Shown here piece by piece: positions 1 to 7,289 of a DNA stretch of 32,009 nucleotides. The notes below the pieces were generated by a model. It had not been told where the DNA came from. It was given only the letters and a program-made list of their open reading frames with translations, and did no database searches. A program made the translations under genes and the position numbers. The stretch covers positions 1 to 32,009 of the forward strand of contig DASQMI010000060.1 in assembly GCA_035645555.1 (NCBI GenBank), written 5' to 3'. Numbering within the stretch: position 1 is the stretch's first letter; every line of letters starts with the position of its first letter. The stretch is from Lysobacter_F sp035645555. GTDB taxonomy: Bacteria; Pseudomonadota; Gammaproteobacteria; Xanthomonadales; Xanthomonadaceae.

Positions 1-973
1 CGCAGGCGATCGCCTCGCGCGCGCGGCCGATGCCATCGGTGATCGTCGCCGCGATGCCGGCCACGTACAGCGCCGCGCCGGCGTTCAGCGCCACGATCTC
101 GCGCGCCAGCCCGTCGCGGTCGTCCAGCGCCGCACGCACCATCGTCGCCGATTCCGGCGCATCGGCCACGCGCAGGTTGCGGCTGGCCGCCATGGCGATG
201 CCGAAATCCTCCGGATGCACGTCGTATTCGCGCACCTGGCCGTCGCGCAGCTCGCCGACCAGCGTGGCCGCGCCGAGCGACAGCTCGTCCATTCCGTCGC
301 GTCCCCACACCACCAGCGCGCGCTGCGCGCCCAGCTCCTGCAGCACGCGGACCTGGATGCCGACCAGATCCGGATGGAACACGCCCATCAGGATGTTCGG
401 CGCGCCGGCAGGGTTGGTGAGCGGCCCGAGGATGTTGAACAACGTGCGCACGCCCATCTCGCGGCGCACCGGCGCGACCACCTTCATCGCCGGATGGTGC
501 ACCGGCGCGAACATGAAGCCGATTCCGGTGCGCGCGATGCATTCGCCCACCTGGCCGGGCGTCAGTTCGATGTGCGCGCCGAGCGCCTCCAGCACGTCGG
601 CGCTGCCGGATTTCGACGACACGCTGCGGTTGCCGTGCTTGGCCACCTTCGCGCCCGCCGCGGCGGCGACGAACATCGAGGCGGTGGAGATGTTGAACGT
701 GTGCGCGCCGTCGCCGCCGGTGCCGACGATGTCGACCAGATGGCTGCGGTCGGCCACCTCGACCGGGCGCGCGAACTCGCGCAGCACGGCGGCCGCGCCA
801 GCGATCTCGCCGACCGTCTCCTTCTTGACCCGCAGGCCGGTCAGGATCGCCGCGGTCATCACCGGCGAGACCTCGCCGCGCATGATCTGCCGCATCAGAT
901 CGACCATCTCGTCGTGGAAGATCTCGCGGTGCTCGATGGTGCGCTGGAGCGCTTCCTGGGGCGTGATCGGCAT
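1..973 (-). CDS. trpD: Anthranilate phosphoribosyltransferase, C-terminus cut by window edge
   Basis: TrpD transfers the phosphoribosyl group of PRPP to anthranilate, the second step of tryptophan synthesis in the cytosol. About 324 residues are present out of a usual 340-350; the C-terminus lies beyond base 1. The protein starts MPITPQEALQRTIEHREIF at an ATG at 973-971. The PRPP-binding glycine loop GTGGDGAHTFNIST and the KHGNRSVSSKSGSADVLEALG-type segment of the family are both intact, as is the later NILGPLTNPA region. The ATG lies 2 bases past the trpG stop codon (978-976), so the two are almost certainly co-transcribed and translationally coupled. Identity is secure from motifs and from its place after trpE and trpG; trpC would be expected beyond the left edge. 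Confidence 0.96.
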   Translation of the reverse strand, partial: MPITPQEALQRTIEHREIFHDEMVDLMRQIMRGEVSPVMTAAILTGLRVKKETVGEIAGAAAVLREFARPVEVADRSHLVDIVGTGGDGAHTFNISTASMFVAAAAGAKVAKHGNRSVSSKSGSADVLEALGAHIELTPGQVGECIARTGIGFMFAPVHHPAMKVVAPVRREMGVRTLFNILGPLTNPAGAPNILMGVFHPDLVGIQVRVLQELGAQRALVVWGRDGMDELSLGAATLVGELRDGQVREYDVHPEDFGIAMAASRNLRVADAPESATMVRAALDDRDGLAREIVALNAGAALYVAGIAATITDGIGRAREAIAC

Positions 974-975
974 GG

Positions 976-1554
976 TCAGCGAGTGAGGAAGTTCTGCAGC
1001 AGCGCGTGGCCGTGCTCGGTGAGAATCGATTCGGGGTGGAACTGCACGCCTTCGACCGGGTACGCGCGATGGCGCAGGCCCATGATCGCCTCGAAGCCGC
1101 CGTCGGCGTCCTCGGTCCAGGCGGTGACCTCCAGGCAATCCGGCAGGGTTTCGCGCTCGACCACCAGCGAGTGGTAGCGCGTGGCCTCGTAAGCGTCCGG
1201 CAACCCGGCGAACACGCCCTGGCCGCGGTGACGGATGCGCGAGGTCTTGCCGTGCATGATTGTGCGCGCGCGCACCACGCGGCCGCCGTAGGCCTGGCCG
1301 ATGCTCTGGTGGCCCAGGCACACGCCGAGGATCGGGATGCGTGCGCCCAGCCGTTCGATCAGCGCCAGCGACACGCCGGCCTCGTTCGGCGTGCACGGTC
1401 CCGGCGAGATCACGATCCGCTCCGGCGCCAGCGCCTCGATCGCCTCGACGCTCAGCGCATCGTTGCGCACCACCATCACCTCCGCGCCCAGCGTCTGCAG
1501 GTACTGCACGAGGTTGAAGGTGAAGCTGTCGTAGTTGTCGATCATCAGCAGCAC
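976..1554 (-). CDS. trpG: Anthranilate synthase component II (glutamine amidotransferase)
   Basis: TrpG hydrolyses glutamine and passes ammonia to TrpE for anthranilate synthesis. It is a 192-residue class I glutamine amidotransferase. Counting from the chosen start, the nucleophile is Cys79 in GVCLGHQSIG, and the other triad members are His173 and Glu175 in VQFHPES. The N-terminus LLMIDNYDSFTFN is typical of TrpG. I chose the GTG at 1554-1552 because it puts this motif at the usual distance; the frame stays open to an ATG at 1581, and an ATG at 1545-1543 would give MIDNYDSF. No clear Shine-Dalgarno sequence decides between them. It is separated from trpE by an unrelated methyltransferase gene, which is unusual. 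Confidence 0.95.
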   Translation of the reverse strand: MLLMIDNYDSFTFNLVQYLQTLGAEVMVVRNDALSVEAIEALAPERIVISPGPCTPNEAGVSLALIERLGARIPILGVCLGHQSIGQAYGGRVVRARTIMHGKTSRIRHRGQGVFAGLPDAYEATRYHSLVVERETLPDCLEVTAWTEDADGGFEAIMGLRHRAYPVEGVQFHPESILTEHGHALLQNFLTR

Positions 1555-1596
1555 GGCGGCTGCCCCGGGGCGGCGCCGCAATCGCCGCCCGCATGC

Positions 1597-2283
1597 TCAG
1601 GTGTCATGGCCGAGTTGCCCTTGGTCGAATCCTCGCGTCTTTCGCACCGCAATCTGGTAGCCGCTGCCGACGATCTCGTAATGCCCCTCGAGGGTCGCCA
1701 AAAGGCCGTCGACACCGAGCTTGGGAGTCTCGGTCCGCACGCTCGCGATCTGCCGCAGCTGCGCCTCACGCTTCCAGTGGCTGCCGCGCAGCTTCGCCAA
1801 AAGACGCACAACAGCGTTGGGGCGCCGCGGCCGCCCGAGCTTCGGCGGCGTCCACAGGTAATCGTCGAAGATCATGAGTCCGCCCACTTTCAGCATGGGC
1901 CAGCACATCACGCCGTCAGCGAGCGCTCCGAACGCAGAATGCCAGCCGTCGACATAGACGATGTCGTAGGGCCCCTCAACCCGCTTCAGCATCGTGTAGC
2001 TCGGCCCGGCGTGCTCGGTGACCTTGTCGCGGTAGGCCGCCGTGTTGCGACGAAACCGCTGGCGGTAGTCGCCATAAACGGGATCGACCGCGAACAGGTC
2101 AATGCAGTCGATACGGGCGTCAGCCGCGGTTAGCACCTGCTCCAGCAGCCAGCAGGTCGAGCGCCCCTCGAAGCTGCCGATTTCGAGCGCGCGCAGGCCT
2201 GACAGGCCCTTGTACGGCGCGAGCCATTGGTCCCAGTTGGCGACGTTGTGCTCGAACCAATCTTCCTGAAAGTGAGTACCCAT
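1597..2283 (-). CDS. SAM-dependent methyltransferase (Methyltransf_24-like) inside the trp operon
   Basis: This is a class I SAM-dependent methyltransferase of about 228 residues; its substrate is unknown. The glycine-rich SAM-binding motif I is in LRALEIGSFEGRSTCWL, followed by the acidic ribose-binding residue in IDCIDLF. YDIVYVDGWHS and MLKVGGLMIFDDYLW match the Methyltransf_24 pattern (DG-H, then GG-DDY). The N-terminal DWFEHNVANWDQWLAPYKG is also typical. Two starts are possible: ATG at 2283, with GGAGG 8 bases upstream, or ATG at 2298, overlapping the trpE TGA by one base. It sits between trpE and trpG on the same strand, so it is probably co-transcribed with them. Hand-counted rows inside it run about 58-67% G+C against about 72% in trpE, and codon use is less GC-biased, which suggests acquisition. 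Nothing in it suggests a role in tryptophan synthesis. Confidence 0.85.
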   Translation of the reverse strand: MGTHFQEDWFEHNVANWDQWLAPYKGLSGLRALEIGSFEGRSTCWLLEQVLTAADARIDCIDLFAVDPVYGDYRQRFRRNTAAYRDKVTEHAGPSYTMLKRVEGPYDIVYVDGWHSAFGALADGVMCWPMLKVGGLMIFDDYLWTPPKLGRPRRPNAVVRLLAKLRGSHWKREAQLRQIASVRTETPKLGVDGLLATLEGHYEIVGSGYQIAVRKTRGFDQGQLGHDT

Positions 2284-2297
2284 CCTTCCACCCTCCA

Positions 2298-3776
2298 TCA
2301 CAACCCCCTCGCCGCCTGCGCCACCGCGCGGAACAGCGCGCGGCCCTTGTTCATGGTTTCCTCCCACTCCCGGTCGGGATCGGAGTCGTGCACGATGCCG
2401 GCGCCGGCCTGCACGTACAGGCGGCCGTCCTGGATCACCGCGGTGCGGATGGCGATCGCGGTGTCGGCATCGCCGTGCCAGCCGAGGTAGCCGACCGCGC
2501 CGGAATACACGTTGCGCCGCACCGGCTCCAGCTCGCGGATCAGCTCCAGCGCGCGGATCTTCGGCGCACCGCTGACGGTGCCGGCGGGGAACGTCGCGCG
2601 CAGCACGTCGGCGTACCCCAGCCCCGGCCGCAGGCGCCCGGTCACTTCGCTGACGATGTGCATGACGTGGCTGTAGCGCTCGATCACGAAACGCTCGCCC
2701 ACCTCGACGCTGCCCGGTGCGCTGATCCGGCCGACGTCGTTGCGGCCGAGGTCGATCAGCATGAGGTGCTCGGCGCGCTCCTTCGGGTCCGCCAGCAGCT
2801 CGGCCTCGAGCGCATCGTCCTGCTCCGGCGTCGCGCCGCGCGGGCGCGTGCCGGCGATCGGACGCACGGTCACCTCGCCGTCCTTGAGCCGCACCAGGAT
2901 CTCGGGGGACGAGCCGACCACCTGGGTGGCGCCGACGTCGAGGAAGTACATGTACGGCGACGGGTTGAGGGCGCGCAGCGCGCGATAGACGTCCACCGGA
3001 CGCGCGTTGAACGGCACCGAAAGGCGCTGGCTCAGCACCACCTGGAACACGTCGCCGGCGCGGATGTACTCCTTCGACTTCTCCACCGCGGCGATGAAAC
3101 CCTCGCGGGTGAAGCCGGAGACGAAGTCGGTCTCGTCGAGCACGCGGCCGGCCAGCGTCTCCGGATACCCCGGCCCGCCCTGGCGCAGCCGGTGGGTCAG
3201 CGCGTCGAGCCGCCGCTGCGCACGCGCCAGCGAGCGCGGCTCGTCCGGATCGGCATGCACGATCAGGTACAGCCGGCCCTTGAGGTTGTCGAAAACCGCG
3301 ACTTCCTCGCTTTGCATCAGCAGGATATCGGGCGTGCCGAGCTCGTCGGGCTTTTCGCCGCCGCGCAGGCGCGGCTCGATGTAATCGACGCACTCGAAGC
3401 CGAACCAGCCGACCAGCCCGCCGGTGAAGCCGGGCAGGCCGTCGACGCGCTCGACCGGGTGGCGCGTGCGCAGGCGCTCGACCTCGGCGAACGGATCGTC
3501 GACCTCTCGCGTTTCGATCGCGTCGCCGTCCTCGAGCACCTGCAGGGTGTGGCCGCGGAACGCATACACGCGCCGCGCCGGCAGGCCGATGATCGAGTAG
3601 CGGCCGAAGCGTTCGCCGCCCTCGACGGATTCGAACAGGTAGGTGTACGGCCCGTCGGCGAGTTTCAGGTAGACCGACAGCGGCGTGTCGAGGTCGGACA
3701 GCACCTCGCGCACCACCGGAACGCGGCAGGCGGAATCAGACGGAGCGGGCGGGGTCGGGACGGCGGGTGAGGTCAC
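2298..3776 (-). CDS. trpE: Anthranilate synthase component I
   Basis: TrpE converts chorismate to anthranilate, the committed step of tryptophan synthesis, using ammonia from TrpG. The 492-residue length is normal. The N-terminal regulatory part contains YLFESVEGGERFGRYSIIG, the region that binds feedback-inhibiting tryptophan in the family. The chorismate-binding domain shows VRPIAGTRPRG, LMLIDLGRNDVGR and, near residue 402, SGAPKIRALELI. I chose the GTG at 3776-3774 because GAAGGA lies about 8 bases upstream and because it gives the usual N-terminal length before the CRVPVVREVLSDLDTPLS block; the frame is open to an ATG at 3821. An upstream ORF rich in Trp codons overlaps this start, which suggests leader-peptide control. 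Confidence 0.96.
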   Translation of the reverse strand: MTSPAVPTPPAPSDSACRVPVVREVLSDLDTPLSVYLKLADGPYTYLFESVEGGERFGRYSIIGLPARRVYAFRGHTLQVLEDGDAIETREVDDPFAEVERLRTRHPVERVDGLPGFTGGLVGWFGFECVDYIEPRLRGGEKPDELGTPDILLMQSEEVAVFDNLKGRLYLIVHADPDEPRSLARAQRRLDALTHRLRQGGPGYPETLAGRVLDETDFVSGFTREGFIAAVEKSKEYIRAGDVFQVVLSQRLSVPFNARPVDVYRALRALNPSPYMYFLDVGATQVVGSSPEILVRLKDGEVTVRPIAGTRPRGATPEQDDALEAELLADPKERAEHLMLIDLGRNDVGRISAPGSVEVGERFVIERYSHVMHIVSEVTGRLRPGLGYADVLRATFPAGTVSGAPKIRALELIRELEPVRRNVYSGAVGYLGWHGDADTAIAIRTAVIQDGRLYVQAGAGIVHDSDPDREWEETMNKGRALFRAVAQAARGL

Positions 3777-3882
3777 GCGGCATTTCCTTCGGGTGCGACG
3801 CGGCAGGGGCGACGGCGGCATGCGGCCACCATCGCCAACCGGAGTCGGCAGTGAGGAAATGCGGGTTCGCCCGGTGCGTCAT
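3736..3882 (-). CDS. Putative trp leader peptide (Trp-Arg-Trp-Trp), overlapping the trpE start
   Basis: A 48-codon ORF starts at an ATG (3882-3880) upstream of trpE, beginning MTHRANPHFLTADSG. Residues 16-19 read Trp-Arg-Trp-Trp (bases 3837-3826), three of the rarest codons within four positions. The ORF passes the trpE ribosome-binding site and ends at a TGA at 3738-3736, about 40 bases inside trpE in another frame. No Shine-Dalgarno sequence precedes the ATG, but a -10-like TACAGT at 3897-3892 would start the transcript only a few bases before it, so the mRNA may be leaderless. Trp-codon leaders upstream of trpE are the sensors in classical ribosome-mediated attenuation. Translation is an inference. 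Confidence 0.6.
   Translation of the reverse strand: MTHRANPHFLTADSGWRWWPHAAVAPAASHPKEMPRDLTRRPDPARSV
3808..3836 (-). promoter_or_regulatory. RNA hairpin covering the Trp codons of the trp leader
   Basis: On the minus-strand RNA, 3836-3826 (GGCGATGGTGG) pairs with 3818-3808 (CCGCCGTCGCC) over 11 base pairs, two of them G-U, around a 7-base loop. The 5' arm holds the Trp codons, so a ribosome stalled there would melt the hairpin. No U-tract follows, so it is not an intrinsic terminator. Separately, GCATTTCCT at 3862-3854 is perfectly complementary to AGGAAATGC at 3788-3780, which contains part of the trpE Shine-Dalgarno sequence. The pairing is seen in the sequence; the regulatory role is inferred. 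Confidence 0.5.
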
Positions 3883-3925
3883 GCGGCTACTGTAACGGCT
3901 TCGCGCGCGCGTCGCGAGTTCGCGC

Positions 3926-4930
3926 TCACGCCGGCACTACCGCCGGCGGCCGCTGCGGGCCTTCGGGTTCGGCACCGGCCGGCGTCCCCGGAAAGGACAG
4001 TAGCGGGCAGCCAGGCGGCAGGTGCATGCGCAGCCGGCGCGGCACGCAGACCACACGGAACCGTGTCGCGGTCAGCGGTTCGCCATCGAGGTTGAGCGTG
4101 AGCGGCGCTTCCGCCTCGATGTGCACCCACGGCAGCTGGGCGCGCTCGGCCACGCGCTCGAGCGCCGCGTGCCGGCCTTCGGTGAGCAGCGTGCGCACGG
4201 TGGTGGCGAACTCGCCTTCCAGCTCCGGCACCAGCGTCAGATCGAGCCGGCCGTCGTCGATCACTGCGTCCGGACAGAGCAGCTGGCCGCCGCCGGCCTG
4301 GCGGCCGTTGCCGAGCGCGAGCGCGATGAACGCGCCGGACCAGTCGAAATCCGCGCCGCGCAGGCGCGCGCGCACCGGCTCGACTTGGCCGAGCCGTGCG
4401 ATGCCGGTGATTACGTACGCCAAACCGCCCAGCAGCTTCTTCAGCGCTTCGTCGGTTTCCACCGTGACCTGGGTGCCGAAGCCGCCGCTGGCGAGATTGG
4501 CACACCAGTCCACGCGCGTCGTGCCGTCGGCGTCCTCGGCTTCGATGCGCAGCAGGTCGATCGGCTGCGGCGGCTGCGTGCGCGCCAGCTCCAGCGCCGG
4601 CTCCGGCGTCAGCGGCAGCGCGGCGGCGGTGGCGAAGTCGTTGGCGGTGCCGAGCGGCAGCAGCGCGAGCGACGGCAGCGCATCGGCCGCCTCGTCGCGT
4701 TCGGCGAGCGTGGCGGCGACCTCGCTGAACGTGCCGTCGCCGCCGCCGGCGATCAACGTGGCGACGCCGTCGTCCAGCGCCTCGCGTGCGTAACGCGCAC
4801 CGTCGCCGCGCTCCCAGGTCAGCCGCACCTCGAGTTCGACCTGCGCGCGCATGGCGGCGACCGCCGCGCGCACCGCCTCGTCGGTCGCGGCCTTGCCGTT
4901 GAGGATCAGACGCCAGCGCGCTCGTTCCAT
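3926..4930 (-). CDS. YegS/DagK-type lipid kinase
   Basis: This is a diacylglycerol-kinase-like lipid kinase of 334 residues, expected to phosphorylate a lipid such as phosphatidylglycerol or diacylglycerol at the inner face of the membrane. The N-terminal RLILNGKA strand is followed by the nucleotide-binding AGGGDGTFSEV loop and by LPLGTANDFATA, the two hallmark motifs of the family. NLASGGFGTQVTVETDE and the DGRLDLTLVP segment of the C-terminal beta domain are also present. The start is the ATG at 4930-4928, giving MERARWRLILNGKA; the frame is open further upstream, but that part does not look coding. It lies 149 bases upstream of trpE on the same strand, and the gap holds the trp leader, so it probably belongs to a separate unit. 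Confidence 0.9.
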   Translation of the reverse strand: MERARWRLILNGKAATDEAVRAAVAAMRAQVELEVRLTWERGDGARYAREALDDGVATLIAGGGDGTFSEVAATLAERDEAADALPSLALLPLGTANDFATAAALPLTPEPALELARTQPPQPIDLLRIEAEDADGTTRVDWCANLASGGFGTQVTVETDEALKKLLGGLAYVITGIARLGQVEPVRARLRGADFDWSGAFIALALGNGRQAGGGQLLCPDAVIDDGRLDLTLVPELEGEFATTVRTLLTEGRHAALERVAERAQLPWVHIEAEAPLTLNLDGEPLTATRFRVVCVPRRLRMHLPPGCPLLSFPGTPAGAEPEGPQRPPAVVPA

Positions 4931-5051
4931 CGCCCTCGTCCCGTGCAGACATCCGCAGGCTAGCAAGCGCGATGGCAACGGCGATGAACGTCTGCATGCG
5001 GCCGTCACAAGCGATCCGGAGAATGAGAGGCCATTCGCAAGGACGACGGGC

Positions 5052-5083
5052 GGAGGCAGGATCGCCTCCAATTTTCCGGAGGC
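5052..5083. repeat. Three-arm inverted repeat able to form two alternative hairpins
   Basis: GGAGGC (5052-5057), GCCTCC (5064-5069) and GGAGGC (5078-5083) lie in the 204-base gap between rpe and the lipid kinase. The middle arm can pair with either outer arm but not both. No U-tract follows on the minus strand, the direction of both flanking genes, so it does not read as a classical terminator. The stems are only 6 base pairs and may be chance in GC-rich DNA. Confidence 0.3.
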
Positions 5084-5134
5084 CGATGGCTCAGGGCGGG
5101 CGTCGGCCTTCCTTTTGTCCGCCTGCCGCCGCGC

Positions 5135-5806
5135 TCAGCGCGCGGCGTCGACCGCGCGCCGCATCGCGGCGATCACCTGGGCGTAATCGGCGGCGCCGAA
5201 GATCGCCGAGCCGGCAACGAACGTATCGGCGCCGGCAGCCGCGATCTCGCCGATGTTGTCGGCCTTGACGCCGCCGTCGATCTCCAGCCGCACCGCGCGG
5301 CCGCTGCGGTCGATCATCTCGCGCACGCGCCGCAGCTTCGCCAGCGCCGACGGGATGAACGCCTGGCCGCCGAAGCCCGGGTTGACCGACATCAGCAGCA
5401 CCAGGTCAAGCTCGTCGAGCACCCACTCCAGCGTCTCCACCGGCGTGGCCGGATTCAGCACCAGCCCGGCCTGGCAGCCGTGCGACTTGATCAGCTGGAT
5501 CGTGCGATGCACGTGGCGGCTCGCTTCCGGATGGAAGCTGATCACACTGGCACCGGCCTTGGCGAAATCCGGCACGATGCGGTCGACCGGTTCCACCATC
5601 AGATGCACGTCGATCGGCGCGGTCACCCCGTGCTTGCGCAGCGCCTCGCACACCATCGGGCCGATGGTCAGGTTGGGCACGTAATGGTTGTCCATCACGT
5701 CGAAGTGCACCCAGTCGGCACCGGCGGCGAGCACTGCATCGACCTCCTCGCCGAGGCGGGCGAAATCGGCGGACAGGATCGACGGCGCGATGACGGTCGG
5801 TTGCAT
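5135..5806 (-). CDS. rpe: Ribulose-phosphate 3-epimerase
   Basis: Rpe interconverts ribulose 5-phosphate and xylulose 5-phosphate in the cytosolic pentose phosphate pathway. The 223-residue TIM barrel is of normal length. Family motifs appear in order: APSILSADFARLGEE at the N-terminus, WVHFDVMDNHYVPNLTIGP with metal-binding His and catalytic Asp, IDVHLMVEPVD, ISFHPEAS, LLMSVNPGFGGQAFIPSAL, and the phosphate-binding EIDGGVKADNI. The ATG at 5806-5804 gives MQPTVIAPSILSADF, the usual start. In some gammaproteobacteria rpe lies near the trp genes; here a lipid kinase separates them and a 204-base gap follows rpe, so one operon is not evident. Confidence 0.97.
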   Translation of the reverse strand: MQPTVIAPSILSADFARLGEEVDAVLAAGADWVHFDVMDNHYVPNLTIGPMVCEALRKHGVTAPIDVHLMVEPVDRIVPDFAKAGASVISFHPEASRHVHRTIQLIKSHGCQAGLVLNPATPVETLEWVLDELDLVLLMSVNPGFGGQAFIPSALAKLRRVREMIDRSGRAVRLEIDGGVKADNIGEIAAAGADTFVAGSAIFGAADYAQVIAAMRRAVDAAR

Positions 5807-5857
5807 GGGCGGGCCCGGCGCGAAGGGAGCGGCGATTCTACCGGCCGCGCGTGCGCC

Positions 5858-6193
5858 TCAGCGGCGCCGGCGCAATGCCTTGATGCGCTCGTACGCGATG
5901 TTGATCTCGCGTGCCTTGGTTTCGGCCTGGCGGCGCAGGTCGTCGGCGGCGCCGGCGAAGCGGTCCGGGTGGTACTGCGAGATCAGCCGGCGGTAGGCCT
6001 GCTCGACCTCGGCGTCGCTGGCGTCCGACGTCAGCCCGAGCACGCGGTATGGGCTTTCGCGTGCGCCGAGCCTGAACCAGTCGGCGTCGAACGCATGGCC
6101 GATCAGCACGCCGATCGCCGCGCCCAGCAGCGGGTGGCTGCGCAGCAGCAGCCAGCCGGCGATGAAGCCCAGCAGTTTTCCGTACCAGCGCAT
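5858..6193 (-). CDS. Membrane-anchored J-domain protein
   Basis: This 111-residue protein has an N-terminal hydrophobic segment (about residues 5-32, GKLLGFIAGWLLLRSHPLLGAAIGVLIG reading through) and a C-terminal J-domain (about 48-111). The J-domain carries PYRVLGL, AYRRLISQYHPDRF with the intact HPD tripeptide, and a helix ending REINIAYERIKALRRRR. J-domains stimulate the ATPase of DnaK-type Hsp70 chaperones, so it probably recruits one to the inner membrane. It resembles DjlA but lacks the TerB-like middle region. I chose the ATG at 6193-6191 because it precedes the membrane segment; the frame is open upstream. It is divergent from purC, with 94 bases between the starts. Client proteins are unknown. 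Confidence 0.87.
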   Translation of the reverse strand: MRWYGKLLGFIAGWLLLRSHPLLGAAIGVLIGHAFDADWFRLGARESPYRVLGLTSDASDAEVEQAYRRLISQYHPDRFAGAADDLRRQAETKAREINIAYERIKALRRRR

Positions 6194-6287
6194 GCGCACG
6201 CCCTCGGCGACCGGGCCGCAGTGTACCTGCAGGCGCGCGCAAGCCGGCGTACACTGCGCGGCCCGCCGCCGCCTCGACGAGGGCCGC

Positions 6288-7214
6288 TTGCCCACCACGC
6301 TGCTCCAGTCCGACCTGCCCGGCCTGCCGCTGCGCCACCGCGGCAAGGTCCGCGACGTGTTCGACGTCCCCGCCGAGCGGCTGCCGCCCGGCACGCCCGC
6401 GGGCGACTACCTGCTGATCGTCGCCACCGACCGGCTGTCCGCGTTCGACGTGGTGCTGCCCGACCCGATCCCGGGCAAGGGCGAGATGCTGTGCCAGATC
6501 AGCAACTTCTGGTTCGCGCGCACCGCGCAGATCGTGCCCAACCACCTCACCGGCATCGATGTCGCCGCCGTGCTTCCCGCCGGCACCGACCCGGCGCTGT
6601 ACGCCAAGCGCGCGGTCGTGACCAAGCGGCTGAAGCCGGTGCCGGTGGAATGCATCGCGCGCGGTTACCTGATCGGCAGCGGCTGGAAGGACTACCAGCG
6701 CACCGGCCGGGTCAGCGGCATCGCGCTGCCGGACGGCCTGCGCCAGGCCGAGCAGCTGCCGGAGCCGATCTTCACCCCGTCCACCAAGGCGGCGGTCGGC
6801 GAGCACGACGAGAACATCGACTTCGACACCGTGGTGCGGCTGTGCGGGGCGGAGCTGGCCGAGGCGGTGCGCGCGGCGACCCTGCGGCTGTACCGGCACG
6901 CCGCCGAATACGCGGCCGAGCGCGGCATCCTGCTGGCCGACACCAAGTTCGAGTTCGGCACCGATGCCGACGGCCGGCTGTACGTCATGGACGAGATGCT
7001 GACGCCGGATTCGTCGCGCTACTGGCCGGCCGACCAGTACCGCATCGGCACCAGCCCGCCGAGCTACGACAAGCAGTTCGTGCGCGACTATCTCGAGACG
7101 CTGGACTGGAACAAGACACCGCCGGGCCCGCGGCTGCCGGCCGAGGTGATCGAGCGCACCCGTGCCAAGTACGCCGAGGCGCTGCAGCGGCTGGCCGGCA
7201 TCAGCGTCGACTGA
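6288..7214 (+). CDS. purC: Phosphoribosylaminoimidazole-succinocarboxamide synthase (TTG start)
   Basis: SAICAR synthase joins aspartate to CAIR using ATP in purine synthesis. The 308-residue length matches the long form of the family. Visible motifs are RHRGKVRDVFDVP near the N-terminus (nucleotide loop), VATDRLSAFDVVLPDPIPGKG, VECIARGYLIGSGWKDY, LADTKFEFG and DEMLTPDSSRYWPADQY. I chose the TTG at 6288 because it begins LPTTLLQSDLPGLPLRHRGKV, the usual N-terminus, with GAGGG just upstream; the ATG at 6162 would add 42 residues that overlap the divergent J-domain gene. The rare start codon may lower initiation. It stands apart from other purine genes here. Confidence 0.95.
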   Translation: MPTTLLQSDLPGLPLRHRGKVRDVFDVPAERLPPGTPAGDYLLIVATDRLSAFDVVLPDPIPGKGEMLCQISNFWFARTAQIVPNHLTGIDVAAVLPAGTDPALYAKRAVVTKRLKPVPVECIARGYLIGSGWKDYQRTGRVSGIALPDGLRQAEQLPEPIFTPSTKAAVGEHDENIDFDTVVRLCGAELAEAVRAATLRLYRHAAEYAAERGILLADTKFEFGTDADGRLYVMDEMLTPDSSRYWPADQYRIGTSPPSYDKQFVRDYLETLDWNKTPPGPRLPAEVIERTRAKYAEALQRLAGISVD

Positions 7215-7289
7215 GCAGGCCGCGTTGGCGGTTGCGGGCCGCACGCGGCGGCGGCAAGCTCGCCGGTACCCGCCGCTCGTGCTCACGCC

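Noticed and set aside
30..1177. Plus-strand ORFs opposite trpD and trpG
   Set aside because: They are low-complexity antisense shadows of well-identified genes.
2299..3393. Extension of the methyltransferase frame into trpE
   Set aside because: It lies within the trpE coding region and is Arg/Ala-rich with no motif; the methyltransferase core starts at 2283 or 2298.
3808..3836. Leader hairpin as an intrinsic terminator
   Set aside because: No run of U follows the stem, and the trpE ribosome-binding site begins soon after.
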